A DNA stretch of 64,000 nucleotides from JAJFUE01 sp039683515. GTDB taxonomy: Bacteria; Sumerlaeota; Sumerlaeia; MVZB01. The notes below the pieces were generated by a model that had not been told where the DNA came from, ran no database searches, and saw nothing but the letters and a program-made list of their open reading frames with translations. Made by a program: the position numbers and the translations under genes. Of the stretch, positions 1-8,806 are shown piece by piece. The DNA lies in contig JBDKRG010000010.1 in NCBI GenBank assembly GCA_039683515.1, positions 248,001 to 312,000 of the forward strand, written 5' to 3'. Within the stretch, counting starts at the first letter, position 1; the number at the start of each line of letters is the position of its first letter.

Positions 1-1
1 G

Positions 2-325
2 AAGGTCCAGGTCCGCAAGTCGCTTGCGCAGGACTCCATCGAGACGCCTGTCACGACGCCGACGACGTGGTATCTCGAGCTGTTCTTCCCGGCCGAGTTG
101 CTTGAGTGGTCGTACGGCATCAAGGCCGCGGACCTGCCCGGCGCGACGTGGCGCGGCAACTTCTACAAGGTCATGGAAAGCAAGGACCCCGCGGCCAAGG
201 AGTTCGTGCACTTCGCGTCGTGGTCGAACCTCGGCGGCGTCGCGAATTTCCACCAGCCCGGCAAGTTCGGCACGCTCAAGTTCGAAAAGCCGAAGGCCGG
301 CGGGAAATCCCCGGCCAAGAAATAG
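2..325 (+). CDS. CBM9-like domain protein, C-terminal fragment (5' end outside window)
   Basis: The reading frame is open from the left edge and ends at TAG 323-325. The visible 107 residues contain TPTTWYLELFFPAELL, GATWRGNFYK and a terminal NFHQPGKFGTLKFEKP block. The two following genes repeat the same blocks, so this is the first of three tandem paralogues. The pattern fits the carbohydrate-binding family 9-like (DUF1083-type) fold, which binds sugars in secreted proteins. The Lys-rich tail KAGGKSPAKK is unique to this copy. The N-terminus, and so any signal peptide or catalytic domain, lies outside the window. Function is inferred only from family resemblance. Confidence 0.7.
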   Translation, partial: KVQVRKSLAQDSIETPVTTPTTWYLELFFPAELLEWSYGIKAADLPGATWRGNFYKVMESKDPAAKEFVHFASWSNLGGVANFHQPGKFGTLKFEKPKAGGKSPAKK

Positions 326-343
326 GCGAAAAGAACGGACGAG

Positions 344-1201
344 ATGCGCAGGTTTCTGCTGATCATCACGATAACCTGCCTGGCCGCGACGGTCTCCGCC
401 GCGAGGAATGAATCATCCCCCCCGGCCACCGCCAGGGGGGGCGGTTTGCAATACACCGTCATGTACGCCCGGGTCAAACCGGTCTTCACGGGCGACTGGG
501 CGGCCTACTGGAACAGCCCGGCGTGGCGGCAGGCGGGGACGGTTTCAGTCGACCAGTGGCACTCCGCCAGCAGTTCGACCCGGCCCGTGACGCACGCGAA
601 GGCTCTGTACGACGAAACCGGGATCCGGATCCTGTGGCGGGTTCAGGACACTTACATCTACGTCCTGTACACGGCCTTTATGGATCCGGTGTCGCGCGAC
701 TCGACGGTCGAATTCTTCTTCGAGCCGGCCAAGGCGCTCGGTTACATCAATCTGGAAACCAACGCCGTCGGCACGATGCTGTGGCGCGTGCAGCGGCCCG
801 AGCCGGGTTCGGACGTGACGGTCACCTACCCGCCCAAGTACGTCAAGGAGAACCCGACGCCCGAGGTGGGACTCAAGATCCAGGTCCGCAAATCGTTGCC
901 GCAGACGCAAATAGTGGAGGCGATCGAGACGCCGACGACGTGGTATCTCGAGTCGTTCATCCCGGTCGAGATCCTGGACTACGCGTGGGGCCTGAAGGCG
1001 AGCGACCTGTCCGGCGCGACCTGGCGCGGGAACTTTTACAAGATCATCGAGTCGTCCGCCCCCGCGGTCTCCTTGCACAAGCATTACGGGGCGTGGTCGT
1101 CGATCGGCACGGTTTTGAATTTTCACCAGCCTGCGATCTTCGCCCCGATCACGTTTGAGCCGATGCCCAGGAATGCAGCACAACTCTGGAACGCAGAATA
1201 A
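344..1201 (+). CDS. Secreted CBM9-like domain protein (paralogue 2)
   Basis: This 285-residue protein starts with a typical Sec signal peptide (MRRFLLIITITCLAATVSA) followed by a single CBM9-like beta-sandwich. Key blocks are YDETGIRILWRVQD near residue 90, DSTVEFFFEP near 125, TPTTWYLESFIPVEIL near 200 and GATWRGNFYK near 225. It starts 18 bp after paralogue 1 and ends 11 bp before paralogue 3, so the three are probably cotranscribed. No catalytic domain is visible. A role in binding sugars outside the cytoplasm is inferred from the fold. I cannot name the ligand. Confidence 0.75.
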   Translation: MRRFLLIITITCLAATVSAARNESSPPATARGGGLQYTVMYARVKPVFTGDWAAYWNSPAWRQAGTVSVDQWHSASSSTRPVTHAKALYDETGIRILWRVQDTYIYVLYTAFMDPVSRDSTVEFFFEPAKALGYINLETNAVGTMLWRVQRPEPGSDVTVTYPPKYVKENPTPEVGLKIQVRKSLPQTQIVEAIETPTTWYLESFIPVEILDYAWGLKASDLSGATWRGNFYKIIESSAPAVSLHKHYGAWSSIGTVLNFHQPAIFAPITFEPMPRNAAQLWNAE

Positions 1202-1212
1202 GAAAGGAACGC

Positions 1213-1908
1213 ATGATGGAGTACACGATCCGCCGCACCGATTCGCCGCCGCCGGCCGGCACCGAGTGGGAAGCCCTGTGGAACGGGCCGTACTGGCAGA
1301 AGGCCGCGACCCTGGAAATTACGCACTGGCACCCGCTCGGCAGCGACCACAAGCCGCGCACTCAGTGCAAGGTCCTGTATGACGACAAGGGCCTCTACCT
1401 GTTCTGGCGCGTCGAGGACAAATACGTTCACAGCACGCGGACCGAGTATCAGAGCGACGTCTACCAGGACAGCGCGGTCGAGTTCTTCGTCGAGCCCGAC
1501 CCGGCCGTGGGCTACGTCAACATCGAGACCAACTGCGGCGGCGCGTTCCTCGTCAAGATCCCGCCCCCGCCCGGCTCGGAGCCGATCCCGCCCGACGCGC
1601 CCCCCGGATTCGGCCGCGCGTTCATGGGCGAAATCGGCAGGAACATCCGCGCGCGCGCCTCGATGCCCCGCACGACCGATCCCGAGATCGAGGGGCCGGT
1701 CACGTGGTACATCGAAAGCTTCATCCCGTTCGCGGTGCTGGAGAGCGTGTTCGGCACGGTCGCGCCGAAATCGGGCGACGCGTGGCGGGCGAACTTCTAC
1801 AAGATCGCCGGCGAGTGCTCGCACCCGAATTACGGCCAGTGGTCGCCGATCGGCGAGCGGCTCAGCTTCCACCAGCCGCAATACTTCGCGCCGATCCGGT
1901 TCGAGTAG
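1213..1908 (+). CDS. CBM9-like domain protein without signal peptide (paralogue 3)
   Basis: A 231-residue CBM9-like protein preceded by AAGGA. It starts at tandem ATGs (1213 and 1216). Shared blocks with its neighbours are YDDKGLYLFWRVED, DSAVEFFVEPDPAVGYVNIETN, VTWYIESFIPF, WRANFYK and the final SFHQPQYFAPIRFE. Unlike paralogue 2 it begins directly with the domain (MMEYTIRRTDSPPPAGTEWE) and has no signal peptide, so it may be cytoplasmic or surface-tethered by another route. A Pro-rich loop (PPPPGSEPIPPDAPPGF) sits in mid-domain. CBM9-like stand-alone proteins are known, but the ligand cannot be read from sequence. Confidence 0.72.
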   Translation: MMEYTIRRTDSPPPAGTEWEALWNGPYWQKAATLEITHWHPLGSDHKPRTQCKVLYDDKGLYLFWRVEDKYVHSTRTEYQSDVYQDSAVEFFVEPDPAVGYVNIETNCGGAFLVKIPPPPGSEPIPPDAPPGFGRAFMGEIGRNIRARASMPRTTDPEIEGPVTWYIESFIPFAVLESVFGTVAPKSGDAWRANFYKIAGECSHPNYGQWSPIGERLSFHQPQYFAPIRFE

Positions 1909-1921
1909 TAAAAGGGGGTAT

Positions 1922-1990
1922 TCAATCAGGACTGAGGACTGAGCGTTGAGGACTGAGCTGACTCAGTCCTCTTGCCTCAGTCCTAATTGA
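1922..1990. repeat. Inverted GGACTGA quasi-repeat between genes
   Basis: The left arm reads TCAATCAGGACTGAGGACTG and the right arm CTCAGTCCT...CTCAGTCCTAATTGA, its near reverse complement, with a short centre. The same GGACTGA/TCAGTCC word recurs at about 2688-2717 (direct GAGTCCTGGGTCC units) and at 15882-15950 (again inverted). It is non-coding. An RNA transcript would fold into a long imperfect hairpin. Confidence 0.7.
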
Positions 1991-2020
1991 ACTCCGAATC
2001 AACATCTTTGGAGCGAAACC

Positions 2021-2680
2021 ATGACCGAGCCAGAATCCGAACAAAAAATGAGGATCACCAAGGTGTATACCAAGTTTGGCGACGCGGGCTCGACGCAACT
2101 TGTCGGCGGCAGGGTCGTATCCAAAAGCGACCAGCGGCTGAACGCATACGGGACCGGCGATGAGCTCCAGGTGGCGATCGCCGGCGCGCGCGACCAGATC
2201 GGCGCGCTGATCCAGAACCTCGGGACGGAAGCCCCGCTGCTGCTGCGCCAGGTCGAGCTTCATTTGATCTGGCTGCAGAACCGCCTGTTCACGCTCAACA
2301 GCGAGCTCGCCACCCGAATGGAAGACCGCTGGCCGGAAATGCCGGCGATCGAGCTCGGCGACGTGATTTACATGGAAGAGCTGATCGACTGGCTGAACTC
2401 GGCGCTGCCGCCGCTCAAGGAGTTCATCATTGTCGGCGGCCATCCGGCGGTCACGGCGATCCATCAGTGCCGCGTCATCTGCCGCCGCGCCGAACGCGAA
2501 ACCGAGGCCCTCGGCCGGCTCGAGGCGATCCCCGACGCGGCGCGCCCGTTTTTAAACCGCCTCTCGGACCTGTTCTTCGTGATGGCGCGGCGGGTGCACA
2601 GCGAGCTGTTCAAGGCCGGCCTCGCCCCGGCCGAAAACATCTGGGTCCACGACCTCCCCAAGCCGCCCCTGCCGGAGTGA
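2021..2680 (+). CDS. PduO-type cob(I)alamin adenosyltransferase
   Basis: A 219-residue ATP:cob(I)alamin adenosyltransferase of the PduO/MMAB family, which makes adenosylcobalamin from ATP and reduced corrinoid. The signature N-terminal segment KVYTKFGDAGSTQLVGG (near residue 14), then YGTGDELQVAI, and the C-terminal CRVICRRAERE and FLNRLSDLFFVMARR are all present; the last two form the active-site helices. GGAG lies 8 nt before the ATG. It is about 30 residues longer than many family members. No B12-dependent enzyme gene is in the window. A bidirectional terminator follows, separating it from the convergent fhs gene. Confidence 0.9.
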   Translation: MTEPESEQKMRITKVYTKFGDAGSTQLVGGRVVSKSDQRLNAYGTGDELQVAIAGARDQIGALIQNLGTEAPLLLRQVELHLIWLQNRLFTLNSELATRMEDRWPEMPAIELGDVIYMEELIDWLNSALPPLKEFIIVGGHPAVTAIHQCRVICRRAERETEALGRLEAIPDAARPFLNRLSDLFFVMARRVHSELFKAGLAPAENIWVHDLPKPPLPE

Positions 2681-2718
2681 AATACGAGTCCGGAGTCCTG
2701 GGTCCTGAGTCCTGGGTC

Positions 2719-2759
2719 GAATCAAAAAGCACGGCCGTTGCGCCGTGCTTTTTTGATTC
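2719..2759. terminator. Bidirectional intrinsic terminator
   Basis: A 17-bp arm GAATCAAAAAGCACGGC (2719-2735) pairs with GCCGTGCTTTTTTGATTC (2742-2759), giving A- and T-runs on both sides. It lies between convergent genes (adenosyltransferase on plus, fhs on minus), so it should terminate both. Confidence 0.9.
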
Positions 2760-2775
2760 GGATTTCGGATTTGAC

Positions 2776-4497
2776 CTAAAACAATCCGTGAATATTGCCG
2801 TCTTCGTCGACGCTGATGCGTTCGGTGGCCGGCGTCGAGGGCATGCCGGGCATGAGCAAAATGCTGCCGGTGATGACGACCAGGAAGCCCGCGCCGTTGC
2901 TCACGCGGACCTCGCGCACGTTGAGACGCCAGCCTTTCGGCGCGCCGAGCAGCTTCGGGTCGTCGCTCAGCGAAAGCTGCGTCTTGGCGATGCAGATCGG
3001 CAGGCGGTCGAATCCGAGCCGGTGCATGCGCTCGATCTGTTCCTCGGCCGCCTCGCTGTAGTCGACGCCGTCGGCGCGGTAGATGCGCGTCGCGATCGCC
3101 TCGATCTTGGCCTTGACCGGCTGCTCGAGCCGGTACGCCGTCCGGAGCGGACGTTTGTAGGCCCCGTCCTCCTCGATGATCTCGATCACCTTTTCGGCCA
3201 GCTCGACCCCGCCTTCGCCGCCCAGCGCCGCGACTTCGCTGAGCGCGGCGGGCAGCCCCATTTCCTCGCAGAATTCAAAAACCGCGTTCAGCTCGGCGGG
3301 GGTGTCATTCGGGAACCGGTTGACCGCGACGACCACCGGGACGTCGAAATTGCGCATGTTTTCGGCCTGGACGCGCACGTTGGCGAGCCCCTCGCGGACG
3401 GCCGCGACGTTTTCGAGGCCGAGGTTTTCGAGCGCGACGCCGCCGTGCATCTTGATCGCGCGGCAGGTGACGACCAGGACGGCCGCCGCCGGGCGCAGGC
3501 CGGCCTGGCGCGCCTTGATGTCGAAGAATTTTTCGGCGCCGAGGTCGGCGGCAAAGCCGGCTTCGGTGACGACGTAATCGGCCAGCTTGAGCGCGAGGCG
3601 CGTGGCGCGGACGCTGTTGCAGCCGTGGGCGATGTTGCCGAACGGGCCGCAGTGGATCAGCGCCGGCGTGTTCTCGATCGTCTGGACGAGGTTCGGCTGG
3701 ATCGCGTCCTTGAGCAGCGCGGCCAGCGCGCCGACGACGTTCAGGTCGTTGGCGTAGACCGGTTGGTCGTCGCGCGTGTAGGCGACGACGATGCGGCCGA
3801 GGCGCTCCTGCAGGTCGGCCAAGTCGTCGGCCAGGGCCAGCGTGGCCATGATCTCGCTGGCGGCGGTGATATCGAAGCCGGACGTGTGATGGAATCCGTC
3901 GCCCTTGCCGCCGATGCCGAGCTCGATGTGGCGCAGCTGGCGGTCGCACAGGTCGATCGCGCGGCGCCAGGTCAGCCGATCGGGATCAATGTCGAGCGGG
4001 TTGCCGAAATAAATTGAGTTGTCGAGGACGGCGGCAAGCAGGTTGTGCGCCGAGGTCACCGCGTGGATGTCGCCGGTGAAATGCATGTTGATCTCGTCCA
4101 TCGGCAGGACCTGGGCGCGGCCGCCGCCGGCGGCGCCCCCCTTGATGCCGAACGTCGGCCCGAGCGAGGGCTCGCGGAGCGTCAGCATGTGCCGGATGCC
4201 GAGCCGCCCGAGCGCCTGCGCCAGGCCGATGCACGTGACCGTCTTGCCTTCGCCCGCGCGCGTGGCGGTCATCGCCGTGACGAGGATCAGCTTGCCGTCG
4301 GGTTTATTGGCGAGCCGATTGAACGCCGCCTCGCTGACCTTGGCCTTGGTGTTGCCGTAGGGTTCGATTTCATCGGCGTTCAGGCCGGCGCGAACGGCGA
4401 TTTCGGAAATCGGCAGCGGCTGGGCCGCGCGCGCGATTTCGATATCGGGCTCGAGCGAGGGGAGTGGGGCGTAATGGCGATCGACGGCAGACGACAT
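2776..4497 (-). CDS. fhs: Formate--tetrahydrofolate ligase
   Basis: This 573-residue enzyme uses ATP to join formate and tetrahydrofolate into 10-formyl-THF, feeding purine synthesis and C1 metabolism. The P-loop-like VTAMTATRAGEGKTVTCIGLAQAL lies near residue 75, followed by REPSLGPTFGIKGGAAGGG, MHFTGDIHAVTSAHNLLAA and the C-terminal VITGSILLMPGMPSTPAT, all diagnostic of the family. Length is close to the usual 555-560. It lies 12 bp downstream of folB, so the two folate genes form one minus-strand unit. No Wood-Ljungdahl partner genes are nearby, so an assimilatory C1 role is the simpler reading. Confidence 0.97.
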   Translation of the reverse strand: MSSAVDRHYAPLPSLEPDIEIARAAQPLPISEIAVRAGLNADEIEPYGNTKAKVSEAAFNRLANKPDGKLILVTAMTATRAGEGKTVTCIGLAQALGRLGIRHMLTLREPSLGPTFGIKGGAAGGGRAQVLPMDEINMHFTGDIHAVTSAHNLLAAVLDNSIYFGNPLDIDPDRLTWRRAIDLCDRQLRHIELGIGGKGDGFHHTSGFDITAASEIMATLALADDLADLQERLGRIVVAYTRDDQPVYANDLNVVGALAALLKDAIQPNLVQTIENTPALIHCGPFGNIAHGCNSVRATRLALKLADYVVTEAGFAADLGAEKFFDIKARQAGLRPAAAVLVVTCRAIKMHGGVALENLGLENVAAVREGLANVRVQAENMRNFDVPVVVAVNRFPNDTPAELNAVFEFCEEMGLPAALSEVAALGGEGGVELAEKVIEIIEEDGAYKRPLRTAYRLEQPVKAKIEAIATRIYRADGVDYSEAAEEQIERMHRLGFDRLPICIAKTQLSLSDDPKLLGAPKGWRLNVREVRVSNGAGFLVVITGSILLMPGMPSTPATERISVDEDGNIHGLF

Positions 4498-4509
4498 CTC
4501 AACGGTCCT

Positions 4510-4893
4510 TTATGCATTTTCCCATTCGCGGCGCGTGCGCTTCAGGTCCACCACCGCGGCGGCGTTGATCCCCCCGATGGGGGCTTCAGGCTTGCTCACC
4601 CGCGCCCTGACGGCGCGCGCCTGGTCAAATCGGCGAAACAGCTCCTCCAGAATGCGCCACGCCAGCCGCTCGATGAGCTCGTGGCGCTCCTCTTCCATAA
4701 CGTATCGGACGGCTTGGTAGACTGCGCAATAGTCGATTGCATCGGCCAGCCGGTCGCTGCGGCCGGCGGCGGTCAGGTCAATCTCGATTTCGACGTCCGC
4801 GCTGAACCGGCGCCCGACCTCCTGTTCCCAGGATTCGGTGCCGTGATGGCCATAAAACTGAAGTCCGACCAGACTCAACGTGTCCATCGGCAA
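4510..4893 (-). CDS. folB: Dihydroneopterin aldolase
   Basis: A 127-residue FolB, which converts dihydroneopterin to 6-hydroxymethyldihydropterin in folate synthesis. The family core FYGHHGTESWEQEVGRRF (residues 13-30) and the catalytic-Lys region RVSKPEAPIGG (near 102) are present. An internal Met at residue 3 is an alternative start. It is the first gene of the folB-fhs unit. The stretch upstream (4894-5096) holds no gene and a weak TTATAA-like element near 4915. folP, folK and folE are not in the window. Confidence 0.92.
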   Translation of the reverse strand: MPMDTLSLVGLQFYGHHGTESWEQEVGRRFSADVEIEIDLTAAGRSDRLADAIDYCAVYQAVRYVMEEERHELIERLAWRILEELFRRFDQARAVRARVSKPEAPIGGINAAAVVDLKRTRREWENA

Positions 4894-5096
4894 CGCCCGC
4901 CTTTGGTCAATTTTGTTATAAATCGATTGTTTCCGCCATTGGAAACGGGATGGCGGACAGTCGGGCGTGTTCCCATGCGGCAGGGCACTGGCCCAGAGCG
5001 TTTATGGATAACATTTTGTTCCGGCGATCGCCACAACATCCTGAGCAGTCGGCCGGTAGCCCGCGCCGATGATCGAGTCGATTCGCATAAAAACTT

Positions 5097-5126
5097 TTCA
5101 CATGACCAAATATCGTGTGGGATAAT
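5097..5126 (+). promoter_or_regulatory. Candidate sigma-70 promoter of gltA
   Basis: TTCACA (5097-5102), an 18-nt spacer, then GATAAT (5121-5126), 38 nt before the gltA ATG. The block ATCGTGTGGGATAAT (5112-5126) recurs exactly upstream of tpx at 9796-9810, which supports both as real promoters with a conserved extended -10. Confidence 0.6.
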
Positions 5127-5164
5127 GACTCCAACAAGTTGACTTCAAGCGAGGTGAGGAAGCC

Positions 5165-6466
<1,302 letters not shown>

Positions 6467-6469
<3 letters not shown>

Positions 6470-6491
6470 GTCGCTTCGGCCGAAGCGACAT
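6467..6491. repeat. GTAGG-type palindrome overlapping the gltA stop codon
   Basis: The arms GTCGCTTCGG (6470-6479) and CCGAAGCGAC (6480-6489) are perfect complements. The element begins GGTAGG, and its TAG (6467-6469) is the gltA stop codon. It belongs to a family with at least ten members in the window. It could act as a transcript-end stabiliser or a REP-like element. Confidence 0.8.
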
Positions 6492-6560
6492 GCTTGCCAT
6501 GCCTTGATGAAACCATTCAGGTGTGACAAAATCCACCCAATCGAACGAGGTGGGTTACAT

Positions 6561-6784
6561 ATGAAACCCAAGCAACATACCATTCGCCGGGGCGAGGGGA
6601 TCGTCACGGTTTCGGCAGACAATCGTATCGTCAAAAGATGCAAATTAAACCGGGAGATAAGCTTGCATTTTGCGAAATTGATGACCGAATCACGATCGTG
6701 CGTTTGAAACCCATAGAGAAAATGGAAGGTTTCCTGAAGGGGTATGATTCAAAGTTCGTCCGCGAGGAAGATGATCGATATTAG
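6561..6784 (+). pseudogene. AbrB/SpoVT-type antitoxin-like gene, frameshifted
   Basis: Frame one from ATG 6561 encodes RRGEGIVTVSADNRIV, the first strand of a swapped-hairpin AbrB domain, then runs off-family to TAG 6705-6707. A second frame, read from 6638, encodes MQIKPGDKLAFCEIDD, RITIVRLKP and EKMEGFLKG before TAG 6782-6784: the second half of the same domain and its tail. The usual IPKxxRxxL linker is missing at the junction. A small deletion with frameshift near 6630-6640 explains both. No partner PIN or MazF toxin gene is adjacent, so this is probably a decayed toxin-antitoxin remnant. Confidence 0.65.
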
Positions 6785-7391
6785 TCCGGTTTTTGAGAAC
6801 CGAAACGCCACTTCGCAACACTTAGAAATCAGCACCCGGAACTCAGCACTGCCGTACATAAAAATAGGCCCCCATTTCGCCGTATCCTTCGTTGATGTTG
6901 AACCTGAAGGTTCAAGTGGGTGCCTTCGCCGGTTGCTTCAGGGATCCCTCGTCTTAAGAGGGCGTGCCGTCCACCGCCGGAATCAGGCTCCCGTAGCGAA
7001 ACTGTTGGTTCAAGCCATGCGTCGGAGTACCAACGTTACAGGGGCCATGTCATTCAAAATGTTTCAAAAAACGAGATCGGAGCCAGTGTTCACCGATCAA
7101 TGGTTGCCTTTGGTCTTATCGACCATATTCATGGTAACTTAAGCGCCCCCGCGGGGCAATGATTTTCGGCGCGAAAAAACAGTCGGGGACGGCCATTATT
7201 TTCATCATTCATCACTCATCATTCATCATTTCATGGATTCTTTCCTTGCCTTTTGCGGATCGAATTGACAATGTGGAAGCTTGACTTTCGGCAGCGGGTC
7301 CCGCGGTTCCGGCAGCAGTGTCCGGTTCGGCGGTTCATGCTGAATTCTGAACCGATGTCACAGCACATTTTGAGGATCTGAGGAGCTGACC
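6785..7391. other. Intergenic region without a convincing gene
   Basis: This 607-bp stretch holds a small hairpin TTGAACC-TGAA-GGTTCAA (6898-6915), a segment at 6920-7140 with open frames that match nothing I recognise (possibly a decayed mobile gene), a run of TCATCATTCA units at 7200-7232 and an isolated TTGACA at 7265-7270. The fragment upstream of enolase probably carries its promoter, but no clear -10 is visible. The 6920-7140 composition is lower in GC than the flanking genes. Confidence 0.4.
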
Positions 7392-8696
7392 ATGAGCACG
7401 ATCATCCAAATTCTGGGCCGCGAAATCCTTGATTCGCGCGGCAATCCGACCGTCGAAGTCGAAATCCTGACCGAGAGCGGCGCCGTCGGCCGCGCGTGCG
7501 TCCCGTCGGGCGCGTCCACGGGCGAAAACGAAGCCCTTGAAATGCGCGACGGCGACAAGGAACGCTACCTGGGCAAGGGCGTCCTGAAGGCCGTGGCCAA
7601 CGTCAACGAGCTGATCGCCCCCGAGATCGTCGGCATGGACGCGACCGAGCAGGTCGCCATCGATCGCAAGATGATCGAGCTCGACGGCACCGAGACCAAG
7701 AGCAAGCTGGGCGCCAACGCCATCCTGGGCGTCTCGCTCGCCGCGGCCCGCGCCGCCGCCGAAGCCGTCGGCCTGCCGCTGTACCAGTACCTGGGCGGCG
7801 TCAACGCCAAGAACCTGCCCGTCCCGATGATGAACATCCTCAACGGCGGCCAGCACGCCGACAACAACGTCGACATCCAGGAATTCATGATCCAGCCGGT
7901 CGGCGCCGGCTCGTTCCACGAGGCGCTTCGCTGCGGCGCCGAGGTCTTCCACGCCTTGAAGTCCGTCCTCAAGGGCAAGGGCCTCAACACCGCCGTCGGC
8001 GACGAGGGCGGCTTCGCCCCGAACCTCAAGAGCAACGCCGAGGCGATCGAAGTCATCCTGCAGGCCATCGAGAAGGCCGGCTACAAGGCCGGCTCGGACG
8101 TCACGATCGCGCTGGATGCCGCCGCCAGCAGCTTCTACAGCAAAGAGAAGAAGAAATACGTCCTCGAGGGCGAGGGCGTCGAGAAGACGACCGACGAGAT
8201 GATCGAATACTACAAGGGCCTCGTCGCCAAGTACCCGATCCTGTCGATCGAAGACGGCCTGGACGAGAACGACTGGGCAGGCTTCCAGAAGCTGACCGAG
8301 GCGCTCGGCGACAAGATCCAGCTCGTCGGCGACGACCTGTTCGTCACCAACACCAAGTTCCTCAGCCGCGGCATCAAGGAAGGCTGCGCCAACTCGATCC
8401 TGATCAAGGTCAACCAGATCGGCACGCTGACCGAGACCCTGGACGCCATCGAGATGGCCAAGCGCGCCGGCTACACCGCCGTCGTCAGCCACCGCTCGGG
8501 CGAGACCGAGGACTCCACGATCGCCGACATCGTCGTCGCGACCAACGCCGGCCAGATCAAGACCGGTTCGCTGTCGCGCTCGGACCGGATCGCCAAGTAC
8601 AACCAGCTGCTTCGCATCGAGGAAGAGCTGGGCGACACCGCGATCTTCGGCGGCATCGCCAACTTCTACAACGTCCGCGGCGGCCGCAAGAGCTGA
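7392..8696 (+). CDS. eno: Enolase (2-phosphoglycerate hydratase)
   Basis: A 434-residue enolase interconverting 2-phosphoglycerate and phosphoenolpyruvate in glycolysis and gluconeogenesis. IQILGREILDSRGNPTVEV, GANAILGVSLA, the Mg-binding ALDAAASSFYS and LSIEDGLDENDWAGF segments, and the signature LIKVNQIGTLTETLDAI followed by SHRSGETEDSTIAD are all intact. GAGGAGCTGACC precedes the ATG. Codon use is very GC-rich at third positions, as expected for a highly expressed gene here. A TGAAGAG microrepeat and an intrinsic terminator follow it. Confidence 0.98.
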   Translation: MSTIIQILGREILDSRGNPTVEVEILTESGAVGRACVPSGASTGENEALEMRDGDKERYLGKGVLKAVANVNELIAPEIVGMDATEQVAIDRKMIELDGTETKSKLGANAILGVSLAAARAAAEAVGLPLYQYLGGVNAKNLPVPMMNILNGGQHADNNVDIQEFMIQPVGAGSFHEALRCGAEVFHALKSVLKGKGLNTAVGDEGGFAPNLKSNAEAIEVILQAIEKAGYKAGSDVTIALDAAASSFYSKEKKKYVLEGEGVEKTTDEMIEYYKGLVAKYPILSIEDGLDENDWAGFQKLTEALGDKIQLVGDDLFVTNTKFLSRGIKEGCANSILIKVNQIGTLTETLDAIEMAKRAGYTAVVSHRSGETEDSTIADIVVATNAGQIKTGSLSRSDRIAKYNQLLRIEEELGDTAIFGGIANFYNVRGGRKS

Positions 8697-8720
8697 AGAG
8701 TGAAGAGTGAAGAGTGAAAG
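8694..8720. repeat. GAAGAGT direct microrepeat after eno
   Basis: Four tandem copies of a 7-bp unit, GAAGAGT, begin within the last codons and stop of eno (GCTGAAGAGTGAAGAGTG...) and run into the terminator. It is a non-coding, probably slippage-derived repeat. Confidence 0.75.
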
Positions 8721-8755
8721 AAGCCCATCCCGAACCGGGATGGGTTTCTTTCTTT
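8721..8755 (+). terminator. Intrinsic terminator of eno
   Basis: CCCATCCC (8724-8731), loop GAACC, then GGGATGGG (8737-8744) followed by TTTCTTTCTTT, 25 bp after the eno stop codon. Confidence 0.88.
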
Positions 8756-8764
8756 AAACGGATA

Positions 8765-8797
8765 TCTCTTTGCGTCCTTTGCGACTTTGCGGTTCAA
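8765..8797. repeat. CTTTGCG heptamer quasi-repeat
   Basis: The sequence TCTCTTTGCGTCCTTTGCG followed by ACTTTGCGGTTC contains three CTTTGCG words at 9-10 bp spacing. It resembles in style the TTTCGTG quasi-repeats at 27.5 and 33.5 kb. It lies between the eno terminator and prmC and is non-coding. Confidence 0.55.
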
Positions 8798-8806
8798 TCT
8801 TGATTG

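Noticed and set aside
2467..4017. Long plus-strand open frame across the adenosyltransferase end and fhs
   Set aside because: It is an antisense shadow of the GC-rich fhs gene with low-complexity Arg/Asp-rich product.
6744..7162. Possible genes in the gltA-eno gap
   Set aside because: Overlapping frames without SD or recognisable domain; treated as an unassigned or decayed region.
8694..8720. CRISPR-like or regulatory array
   Set aside because: A 7-bp tandem unit without spacers; simple slippage repeat.
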